DNA of 64,000 bases from Membranipora membranacea (lineage: Eukaryota > Bryozoa > Gymnolaemata > Cheilostomatida > Membraniporidae): assembly GCA_914767715.1 (NCBI GenBank), contig OU612072.1, forward strand, positions 24,862,001 to 24,926,000, written 5' to 3'. This document shows, piece by piece, positions 26,331-37,035 of the stretch (position 1 is its first letter; every line of letters starts with the position of its first letter). The position numbers and the translations under genes were made by a program. Below the pieces are notes generated by a model. It was not told where the DNA came from. It saw only the letters and a program-made list of their open reading frames with translations, and did no database searches.

Positions 26331-27770
26331 AGCCTGAAAGGAATCGCCTCTCTCTCACCAACACTATGATTCCTGCGTATTCCAAAATATTATCTTAAAT
26401 ATTTTTTTCTTGCAGCAGCAACAATACTTTTGGTGAACCGATTTTTGCGACAAATTTTACTTCTTGAGATTCAAGAGGGTCCTAATATGATTGTAATCTA
26501 TGTATATGCTGGTTATTGTGATGACAGTGTAACATTCACTCATGATACTTTTGTTGACATGGTCTGATTTGTATGATATGGACATTGATTGGTCAAAATA
26601 AAATAAAATGCAGAGAAAAAAATATATTTGATCGCCCTGATGGAAACAATTTTTGCTATATTGTAACAAAAAAGTACATCTATTTTTGTGCAACCCATTT
26701 TGGGATTTTGTTGGAACATAATGTAAATTGATATTTTACTCCCAGAGGTCAAGAATATGAGATGGTAGCATTATATAGTCGGCTTGCAAGAGCAAGACGC
26801 TTAGTGTCATTGAAGTTCAGATGCTTGAAATTTCAGGTTACAGAAGGTAGCATACTAATACAAATACCATGTTTTGTTTCCTGTTCAATTGTTTTCAAAC
26901 ATCCATAACAAATTTATAGCATTTTTATGTTCATCTTAGCAGTGGATAAAGTAGTTAATAAAGTTGTCCCATTATTATGCATGGGGAGAAAACTTCTAAG
27001 ATTCATGATGAATGCAATTAAAAACTATTATCATTACAGTAGAACTGAAGAAGTTCAGGATATGTAGTATTTGTAAATATACTAATGTGCTTTTCTTCAG
27101 TGAGGGATGCTCATCTTATATCCAATAACTTACATCGAAAATTCTTGTGTGTCTTACAATTCACGGATTTACTAATCTGTCCTCAGATTGGCCTCTCAAG
27201 CATGTGGCAAAATACACAAACGTACAATCGTTCACAGTGGTGTAAGCCTATTGGATTTATATCAATGGCAATAAGCTACTTCTCATGATAGTATGAACAT
27301 TGTAAACAGGACACTTGTGCTGTCAATCCTGATGCAAGTGGCAAGTATACGCAGGTTGAGCCAGTTTGTATCCAATATGTTATGTATCATGATTGTGTGT
27401 ATAATCAGCCCTGGCATCATTCAAAAATTCATCTTCCCCTTTTGTGAAAGCTGTCAGGGTTGGAGAGGTGTGAGCTTTGGGGGTTCCCAAATTATACTTT
27501 TGATGCACTTATTCACTGTAATCGCTCGGCTACAGAACGTGTAATTTAACGGCAGAAAGTGTAACTAGGCAATTCACATTAATTATCCGCTCAAACGCCT
27601 CATCAAGTCCTTGGTTACAGCCCTCCAGCATACAAAACTAAGTCATAGTAGTAAAATCGGACGTAGAAAGCTGTTTATTGGTGTTAGTAGTTATAGTTGT
27701 AGCAGTAGTGCACTTTTCTGATCATCTGATGTATTATTTGATTAAGGCTACCTTATACGCTATCTAGTAG
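26331..27770. other. Interval between units 2 and 3
   Basis: No exon with paralogue support is seen. A copy of the conserved 3' block lies at 26961-26996. Confidence 0.4.
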
Positions 27771-27772
27771 CG

Positions 27773-30700
27773 ATGCTGTATTGTGTAGACATATGGCGAC
27801 AGATATTTCGAAGGCTACTAATTTTGACATGCTTCGTAAATTTTGGAATAGGATATACAGGTAAGTGCTACATATATGAACTCTTGTCTTGAGTTATACT
27901 TTCACTGCCTTTGATGGCTGACTACCTGACCAGACGTGCTCATTCCAATGGCTGATAAGAATAAATCAGTGACAAAATAGTTAAGTGTTGAATGTTAACA
28001 ATGATACTTAGCTTGTCGAACTGCTAATCAATGTTGAGAACATGTGTAAATGACTCGCCGAGTGTGGAAGAAGAGCAAAGCCCCTCTCCCCCCCCCCCAT
28101 GAAAGTGCATAAAGACATATATGTCCTCTCCTACCTCTCATTGGCCTATATATATATTCTATTTCCCAGGATGGATATATTACGAGTGTGATTCACCGGA
28201 CGGTGTTTCACCATCAGCAGTTAACTGTCTTTACAGTGCTCAAAACATCAACTATAAACTAGATGCAACAACTGCAGATATATGGTGCTGTCAGAAGAAG
28301 GATTGGTCTACAAACCTTACCTCAGTGATGTGTCCAAACTCAGAACATCAGTGCCTTGGGGCAACTCAAGTGAGAGCAAAGCTGAACCCTAATCTGGTAC
28401 CAACTACCTATCGGCCATGGAACAAGAGAAAGCCAACAAGGTAAGCAATGGTGATGAATGAGTGAAGCACACGCAGTTTGGATTTTTTAGAGTTTTGTTG
28501 GGATCCAGAGATTTACCAGCCATTGCCAGAAATGAAAGATTAAAAAGGGACTAATGGGCTGGTGTAACTTATAAGAACATCGAGATCAAGTGATGACATA
28601 GACATCACATAATTGTATACTGCATGAGAAAACTTTTAAAGGCAATAAAACTGAGGATTCAGAGCCTAGCCTTGCCCCAGCCTTGTCACACGATGACTGA
28701 CAATTTTTTATTGGTAACTCGACAATCTAAAGTTTGGGTCATCAATCATTTTATAGTGACATATGAATGCAAGTTTCCTCAACAAGATTAGAATAGTGCC
28801 AAAGTTATACCAACAAATTGCATCGTATAATTTAGCAGAGTACAGGTGCAGTGCCTGCCAACGCTCCTGCCTGTGGTTTGGTTTGTTTATGAAGAATGCC
28901 TTCTTTAGTCTTCTAATGGATTGTGACATATAAACTGTTCCACTCAGGTTCTTTGGGTATTGGTCTAAATTTAGAATCTATAACAATGTTTACACTTTTT
29001 TTATTAGCCATAAGAGAGATCTGACTATTGCTGGTGTGGCGTGTGGAGCATTAGCCAGTATATTAGTTCTAGGATGGTGCTGTTTAAGACGTCGAAGTAA
29101 CACTGTGAGAGCTGACCGACGTAACCGGATCATAGTCTTTACAACTGAACAGCCCAGAGGTAAGATATAAGCAGGATCAGAAGCAGAAGAGTAGCATTAA
29201 GGGGTTACTGGCATGGAAATCTGTTATTTGTCACCCTTGGCGATATGTTCATCTCAAGCCTCCGAAATGAAGCTATAATATGGTCTTGAAAGCTTTCTAG
29301 TTTTTTGTTGACAAGCTTGCTTACTTAGCAGAAAGAAAATGCCTCAGGTGAAGCTAATATTTCCGCAGAAACATGTTATCAGCTGCCTGATATCAGGCAG
29401 CCCACCGGATAGATAGCAGATTATTTTTAAATCCGTCAAAGACAGTTTACTATTATTTAAAAAGGCTCTGGGTTTATAATGGCACGTCACTTAAAACTTT
29501 AAGACTGGTAGGTATAAAACAACATAAAAATCTTTCTGTCTTAATTTTTGGCATCCTGTAGCTGAGTTTCTGATAAATGAGTATCACTGGTTCTGAAAAT
29601 GAGTATCAAATTTGAAAAAAAACATTTGGCAGTTTACTTTCAATCATAACACACTAAAAGCTCACCTTATTCAAACTTCCAGCTTACTATTTCCATCGAT
29701 TCTGCCTGTGGCCTAAATTGTGCGGCAGCATCCTCCAATCTTATTTCCAGGTTATGGAATCAAAGCCAAGATACAATAATCAGTGACAAAGAAAGCTTAC
29801 CATCGCAATCAAATGGACTTCACTCATGATCTGGCCCAGTTTTATCAGCGCTGTTGACTCTTCTAAGTCAAATTAATTTTTCTCTTCCGAGATAGTTAGC
29901 ATAATAGAAGCTTACTTTGATAAGGATTAGTTATATGTGCCCCGGATTATGAATTTTATCTTTCATTTTTAGACCCTGTCAATGTCACCGTCCATAAGAG
30001 AAGAGATTCTCACCAAGTACCGTCCTACATTGAAGCTACAGCATCACCTGAGCCCACAATGCAAGGTGCTCCTAACAATTATACTGTCACTAGGATAGCT
30101 GATCCACCAGTGTCACAGTCACAAGCCGCCGACCCTCCACCTAGTTATGAAGAGGTATGAAATATGGCATGAGACACATTCTTATATCTTAACTGTAAAA
30201 CAGCATTGGATAGGATGTTATCTATTCTTTAGTTGCTTAACCTACTGACGGAACTTATATAAACCTGTTGGACAAGTAAGGGGGGATAACTACTTGTGGT
30301 GCCTAAATGAACATTATCAAGTTGTTTGGTTATTGATGGTCGATTAAAGTTGACTCTGACCAATCAGGTGCCTTTAAAATCATGCTGAGATCCAACACTT
30401 TTATTAATGTTTTAAAGGCTCCTGACTGTCAGGGTCAACATTAATCATCACTTATGGCGGAGGGCTCGGGAAGAAGATACACCCTACCTTTTGAGAGCTC
30501 ATATAATTCCTTGTAAAGCTACTGCCTAGATGTTTTGATACCACAACTCTATATTTAAATTTTTGACTGGTGGCTCTGCTGAGTAAAGCCCAGCTGTGTC
30601 AGCAGTGGTTAAAGGTGGTTTTAATTTTCTGGACTAGAAGCTTGAACTATAACTTTCTTGGCTAGAATCTTGAACAATTTTGCTGCTCGATATGTCCATT

Positions 30701-30828
30701 GTCAGTATCTTGTATCTATGTGACAAAGCTGCCTCCAGCGTCCTTACCATTAGCTGACGATACAACATTCATGTCATAGTGATTTTAATTATTTGCAGGT
30801 GACTAAATCGGAAGCTCAACTGGCATAG
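27773..30828 (+). CDS. Shisa/STMC6-like type I membrane protein, unit 3
   Basis: Five exons: 27773-27860, 28170-28440, 29008-29159, 29973-30154 and 30799-30828 (240 aa, phases 1, 2, 1, 0). The signal exon contains RRLLILTCFVNFGIG. The ectodomain has WIYYECDSPDGVSPS, six Cys including IWCCQKK, and NLT before the fifth Cys. The helix (LTIAGVACGALASILVLGWC) is followed by basic CLRRRSN. The tail has HKRRDSHQVPSYIEATASPE near its start and DPPPSYEE at the exon end; the last exon adds VTKSEAQLA. PPPSY fits the PPxY ligand of WW domains, for example Nedd4-type ubiquitin ligases. The product is expected at the cell surface or in endosomes as an adaptor; that role is inferred from the family, not shown here. 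Confidence 0.85.
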
Positions 30829-31945
30829 AGCCCTAGATGAAAATCATTTGTCTGTCAGATAACGATAAATATCTTCCTGTTCTACTTTCCCTCTTTCGCC
30901 CTGAGTACATTCTGAGTACATTCCTATTGTAAGCAGCAAGGTAGCCAGTTATGGATCCGATCTGATGAGCTGACATATTGGTTTTAAGCTGATTTGCTGA
31001 AGATAGTTTTTTGCATGTGCAGAACATACAAATTCTTAATTCCCCAAGAATTATCAAGCAGGTACTAAACATTATTTTAAATGGTTTTAGTTTTTATTGC
31101 GTAAGTCGGAACTAAAATTACCCTGATAAATATATATTATCAATATATTCTGACAAGCTCTCGAAAAAACCACTTCTACTGTGAATCAGGGAGGATGAAA
31201 TCTCCCTATTTACTTATGCTGTATTGTAGAGTTGTTCCCTTTTCGAGAGTGGGTAGAAAACTTCCAAGACAGCTCATGAAAATGAATATAAACTTTATCA
31301 AGATAAGTAGACTTTGTTAAATGATCAGAATGCAGTTTACAGCTTGGTTTGGCTTTCAATGTGTACCTTTCAATGTTCAACCTTCGACAGTTTACAGTCA
31401 TGGTAGAAGTTAAAAACTGTACAGGGCATAGATATTGTCGATGTGTCCTAAATTAACATCATTTTATTAATATCACAGTAACCATGACAATCGAATCAGA
31501 ATGTTCCAAATCATTTACAACTCAACGGATTGGCCTGGTTACGCTGCTTTTCAACTTGATATAAATTTCGAAACACTGTAAGTCATGAAATTATAGCTAC
31601 GTTTTTCATCTCATTGCGCCAAAATAATATTGTGATTTGCTCTGGCAGTGACAGCTGTCAAACTCTTGATATTATCCTTAAAAATTGGCATTGCCAATGA
31701 AGTTTCATGTATCTATAATTAATGGTATGCAATAGATCCAAAAATAATAACAATCAAATTATAATCCATGAACAAGCTATGAGGCACCAAATCATCTGCT
31801 TGCACGCATCATTAATTATTTTGCAGCCAATGTACGCTATTATAATATTGGCATAGTAGTTTGGCTGTGCAAGCTTGGTTATAGAGCTATGCTAGTAGTG
31901 TCAAACTACCCCATGCCTATACAAGTCTAGGTATCGTATGGTATT
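30829..31945. other. Interval between units 3 and 4
   Basis: No exon is seen. The conserved 3' block occurs again at 31229-31264 in diverged form. Confidence 0.4.
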
Positions 31946-31948
31946 AAA

Positions 31949-34900
31949 ATGTCCTCACAGATATATCTAAGTTTGCTGATCCTGACTTGCATGTTTCTTG
32001 ATCTTGGAGTTGCAGATTGGAGTGAGTACTAGCTAAGTAGCTTCTATGAGAATCATACCTTTGTGATAAGAGACCACAGCGCAATGAGACATCATTACAA
32101 TGTCCAATATATGAATCAGTTTGCCTTCATAATCAAAACATATTGCAGTGTGGGAGGGTGGGGCTCTTTTAGTACTATGTAATGCTATCAACAATCCTTA
32201 GACATCCGGCAAGCGAGCAAAATTAGAGGGGCAGTAGTCTGTTTGTCGGCAGAATGTCAGTGATACAATGGTTCCAGTGATACAGAGATAGTTCTGAGAT
32301 AGGTCTGAGTAGCTCGTGTCAAATTTTAACATTCTGTCCAAACAAAAAGTAACAGCAAAGACCCTGTAACTACTTTGTCCAACGATCCGCCTGCGTTTCA
32401 GGTTGCATCAATCTTACCGGTGAAATTCAAGCTTCAACTTCAAATATCCCCTTTTTGTTTCAATCACTTTATATGAGTGAATAATTATCAGGACTCTGGC
32501 GCAGAGGTCATTACAATCCTCCATTATAAGCAAATATTTTTTAGGTTGGCTAGTTTATGATCGCATATCATGACAGAGTCTCACCATCAGCACCCGGATG
32601 TAAATAAACTGTGAATTGTATTTCCTTGGCGATTTAACTTATGATTTGATCTGAATCCTCATAGACTCCTCTGCATTCTGTGTTTCAGGTTGGATATTCT
32701 ATGATTGCTTCTCACCGGATGGTGTGTCACAATCTGCTACCTGCAAGTACACAGACTGGGACTCCAATTTCATCGATGTTAGCACTGCAAATATAATGTG
32801 TTGTCATAAAAAAGAATGGAATTCAAACCTGACCACTGTTGAATGCCCGTCTTCGTACTCGCATGAGTGCTGGAAATCAGGCTTTAATCCTGTGAAAGCT
32901 GACCTTGACCCGTACACCGTCGCCACTACCTATGGGCCTTCAAACAGGAATAGGGGATCTGAATCATCTGGTAACTTTAAGCTAAGGTGAGATTGATGAA
33001 GAGTGAGATCAGTAGAATTATGAAGGTCAGTACATAGGTTTGAACTGTGAAAAATTTACCTGCTGCAAAAAACTAGATTCCGAAACATTATATTTAGGCC
33101 TTATGCAGGTAGGCAACATCAGCTCCATGTTTAAGGGTGCCTGGATAATACACTAGTTGTTTGCAATTAAAAAAGTTGTAACGCAAACCACGTCTTTGAT
33201 CATCATTATATTCCTTTATTGATAGCCGGTATGGCTATCAATCAATTTATAGGAACTTGAGCTATTTAAAGAAACACTGTATGAGTGCTCAATCCCTAAA
33301 ATCATAAACAAGGAGTTATAACAATGCTAGAGTGTACTCCTCATATTCAGTCAGGTTCTCAATAGCTAAGGTTTCCTACCCGGGTACAGAGGGTAAGAAC
33401 TAGAATGATACGGTCAAGTCAGGGTCAGTCAATACAGAAACAACGGCAGCTACCTACGTCAAAGGCACGGATTAGCACCGCAACCTACAGAGATTGAGAC
33501 ATATCCGCTTTAGAATAACGAGGCAAACAGCCTTAACATTAAAGTTGAAATGACAGTATGAGTTTTGGGTATAAAAGGGGAGAGCAGCACAAGCAGGTAT
33601 CAGTGGATATCTAGGAGTGAACTGATCTACCTCTTTCAACCTAAAACTCACACTGAAAGGTTCGTTATTTTGCACTGTGTCTTTTCAATAAGTATGAAAT
33701 CCTAAACTAATAAAGTGAAAATTCATAGTAGACAATATCCTGTGTAGTTAATCTAATGGTCATTCAAGTGTATAAACAGTAGAGGCAGACCTCCTGCCCC
33801 GGCAGTATACTCCTAGTTCGTACCTTATATTAATATAACTTAGGTTACAATACCTGTCCACAATGCACCGCTTGTTGTCAACATAAACTGTGTATCCCTT
33901 TATCAATATTATACAGTCATTTGGAACAATCAAAATTATGGTCGTCTTTAGTAGTAGAGATTAGAGTTTCGAGTTTATTGTTATATCTACCATCACAGTA
34001 GCACTCATGCAAAACATGTAGATAGACTCTAGAATCAGTGGTCTATTAAAAAGATACAGTAGCCTAATACAAAACTAATGCCTTTTAATTTTGCAAAGAT
34101 GCCCATCCCTCGCTATTATCTTGCATAAGGTTTAGGGGAATTGTCACAATTTTGGTATTTTTTATAACCTGGCGTCAACTGGTGAACTATAGGCCCGTCA
34201 TCAAGTTTATGACAGGGAGGACGCAGGTTTAATTCACGCCTCTGTCAATTTGTTTTTTTTAATTCTTACCTTTAGGGCACCTATCATTTGACTTGTCTTA
34301 ATCATTTGGTATATTTTAAACCTTATTTCGACGTCTAAGATAACTAGGCTTGATTGCTTGACTATAACACACAACATTTTTTGTCATTGCATACCAACTG
34401 AGATAGAGAGGACATGAATATTGATATTTTATCTTGTTTCAGCCTTAGTAACAAGCTAAAGATTGCAGGCGCTTCTTGCTCAGTGTTAGCTATTATATTA
34501 GGAGTTACAGGCTGGTGTTGTAAGAGAAGATGTAGCTGTGATAATACTGTAATACATTTTCATAAATATCTCTTATCAGTTTGGCTTGCATTGTTACAAA
34601 CAAATGACTATTATATCTGGCTGCTTGAAGTTGTTATTTTTGGTTAGCCAAATGATGGTGATTGCTTGAAATTTATTGATTGTAACTCATTGTAGAACTC
34701 TACCTGTCAACACAATTTTTATTTTTATTTTAGCCTGCCGCTGAAACTTAGCATTGCAGGTGCTGCTTGCTCAGTGTTAGCTTGTTTATGTGGAGTTCTA
34801 GGAAAGTGTTGTGTAGGAAGTCGTAGTGAGGCTGTGACATATGATCAACATGATCCGATTCCTCTCACTACCACAGAGCATCCTACAGGTATGTTAACAA

Positions 34901-36001
34901 AAGTCTGAGGCGTCACTGGGATGTCACTGGGATGTCACTGAAGCAACACAGAGGCGTCACTGGGATGTCGCTGAAGCTCCACTGAATCGACCCCCAAAAA
35001 CTTCTAGGCCGGTTGGCCTAGGCTACTAACTTCATTTCAGGCTTCATTTTAAGTTTTATAGGCTTTGCTTTGTAGTGCTTCAAAATCTAATCTTTGTGCT
35101 ATCGGATTGATTATATATTTATAGTAGAAATTTGCATCATGATGTAATACTTACAATAAATGTATCATCACTATTTTCAATACTAAAACATCACTTGAAC
35201 TGGTATTCTTTCGCCAAAAATCGACCGGAGAAACTTGAATACTGCTTACCCTCACTTAACGTTGAAATACTCGCTTTCCGACTTACTACTGACGACCTTC
35301 ATTATTTCCGTTTAACATTAATTTGTTTGGTCCCTTAGATTCCCTCGTATTTTAATAATTACTTTTCATGAATTCAGATGGAATGACAATCAACATGGTT
35401 GGAGATCCTAACCAAGTCCCATCATATGATGAAGCTGCATCATCACCAAAACCAGATGATCGACTGCTGAGTGGTCCTTACAATCCCCCTTCAGTACCAC
35501 CATCAGCACCACCATCAGCACCACCATCAGCACCACCATCAGTACCACCATCAGCACCACCATCAGCACCACCATCAGCAACCGCACCATCTGGGGAACT
35601 TCCACCTCCACCTAGTTATGAAGAGGTAATTTTGTTAGTTTTTTTTACCATCACAAAAAACCTCAAGAAAAACCTAACTTGATCTAATCTGTGGACTACG
35701 GCAATCTGCATAATGTATTCAATAATTAAAAAAATTAATTCTATAGGACAGAGATGACAACTCCTTATAATCCTGATATTCAATAATTTTTACCAGTCAG
35801 TTTTGAGTTCAAACTACTCGTTAAACTTAGACTAATTTGCGCACACTGATAAGAGCACTGAAGTAAAAGGGTTCTGATTTGTATTTTATTATTAGACGGA
35901 CATGGAATCATTACCTTCACCTTGACCCTCTTAGTTGAGGGTTGATACATGTCTAAGATTAACTTTTGCAGGTTGCTAATTCAGGAGCTCAAACATCATA
36001 G
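31949..36001 (+). CDS. Shisa/STMC6-like type I membrane protein, unit 4, Pro-rich tail
   Basis: The best model joins 31949-32021, 32689-32986, 34734-34888, 35378-35625 and 35972-36001 (267 aa). The signal exon reads SLLILTCMFLDLGVADW. The ectodomain has WIFYDCFSPDGVSQS, NIMCCHKKEW, NLT and HEC, giving six Cys in the family order. The helix is LSIAGAACSVLACLCGVLG. The tail has DPNQVPSYDEAASSPKP, then eight PPSA/PPSV units encoded by a 12-bp repeat, then LPPPPSYEE; the last exon gives VANSGAQTS. Two oddities lie in its introns: a broken ectodomain exon copy at 32545, and an extra half transmembrane exon at 34443 that ends at a duplication junction. Only the second transmembrane exon has a proper donor in the right phase. 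Confidence 0.8.
32545..32610 (+). pseudogene. Relic of an ectodomain exon inside unit 4
   Basis: After a TTTTTTAG acceptor the sequence aligns with the start of the ectodomain exons (GTTGG.T..TTTATGA, then TCTCACCATCAGC) but has lost bases. It hits TGA within 13 codons in the expected phase and stops resembling the family after about 65 bp. It lies 145 bp upstream of the intact ectodomain exon, which points to a partial exon duplication. Confidence 0.6.
34443..34554 (+). pseudogene. Truncated duplicate transmembrane exon of unit 4
   Basis: It starts with a good acceptor (TTGTTTCAG) in phase 2 and encodes NKLKIAGASCSVLAIILGV, then GWCCKRRC. It most resembles the transmembrane exon of unit 6. 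About 112 bp in, where paralogues continue with a ...YDQHDPIPL stretch, it breaks off and runs into sequence nearly identical to an intron of unit 7. It has no donor in phase. Reading through would give a tail-less protein stopping at 34645-34647. Confidence 0.7.
34555..34888 (+). repeat. Segment shared in inverted orientation with unit 7 (49699-50027)
   Basis: This stretch, an intron end plus the functional transmembrane exon of unit 4, is nearly identical to the reverse complement of 49699-50027. In the intronic 179 bp I count about five differences. Differences become denser in the last 50 bp of the exon. Intron sequence so similar between paralogues whose ectodomains differ clearly implies a recent copy or gene conversion. 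Confidence 0.85.
35495..35580 (+). repeat. 12-bp coding minisatellite in the tail exon of unit 4
   Basis: Eight near-identical copies of a 12-bp unit (CACCATCAGCAC in some register) encode PPSA or PPSV repeats just before the PY motif. Length polymorphism is likely. Confidence 0.9.
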
Positions 36002-37035
36002 AGCTGTGGATGGATCACCTCTGTCTGTTACCATCTAAACTCTACTCCCGCTTTCAGGGCCGGCATGAAAGACTATCAACTTATCTATCTGCTTCCTCTA
36101 TGCAGTTATCTCGCTCTCCTTAAGTATCCAGAGAAAAACTTTAATGTTGATGTATTTGATTGTTATACTTTTGGTGAATCAAACAGGTGCTACATGTAAA
36201 TACCCCCCCCCCCCCCCCCCGAAACAAATTGTCCCATAGCTCTTCCCTCACGTTAATCAAAACCTTGTGCCATGTAGAGAATTAACTGGTGAATACAATA
36301 ACATAAGATACATACCATTTTTTTGACTTCACTCAGAACTTAAGGAGATCACATTATTTGTGTGCAAGCTCTATGCTTTGCTTTATAGCGCGTCGGTATA
36401 AAACCACAGGATCATATGCCTTGTGAGTTCAAGTGATCAATCATATATTATGTTACAGGCCCGCTGAAAGCAAATTCTGTTGCCAAGTTTTCGTACCTTT
36501 CTATAATATGCTGATGTCCTATGACGTCCTATACATATCATATTACTGTATCCATTTTAAATTGTTGTGGTTTATTGCTAGTGATGACATAGCAATAAAT
36601 CAGTGTGAAACCGGAGATACTAATAATGCATTAGAGAGACTATTTATGCCGTCACTTCTCCGATTCTCCGTGTGCAGTGAGGTCATGAGGCTAATTAGCT
36701 GGTCAACCGTAAAATTTGTGGTTTTCAATACCTTTGATCAATGGACCTCATGATGCAACTAGGGCTTCATTAATCATTTGGTCTACATCCCGGTGGTGAA
36801 GCTTGTGCCAACAGGATACGGGATCATTCATCTGTCAAAGAACTGATGGATACACAAAATCTGCATAACCAACTTCATCTGCTTGTCACATAGCTATGCA
36901 GACAAAGTTTGAGAGTACATGACTACATAGGCGTTAGTGTAATAGTATTTCCATGAGGTATATTGGTTATTAGAGTGGAGCTAGTACTGAGTAATTGGCG
37001 TTGCTTTAAAGCTGCTGGATAGAAACTTTTAGGAC
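36002..37035. other. Interval between units 4 and 5
   Basis: No exon is seen. An 18-base C run lies at 36203-36220; other sequence is unremarkable. Confidence 0.4.

Noticed and set aside
34175-34250. tRNA-like stretch with GGTTTAATTCA
   Set aside because: Weak B box, no matching A box and no second copy; may be a decayed SINE but not supportable.
35408-35611. Minus-strand frame made of MVVLMVVL repeats
   Set aside because: Antisense shadow of the PPSA repeat in the tail exon of unit 4.
36203-36220. C18 run as a biological signal
   Set aside because: Simple homopolymer; length may also be a sequencing artefact.
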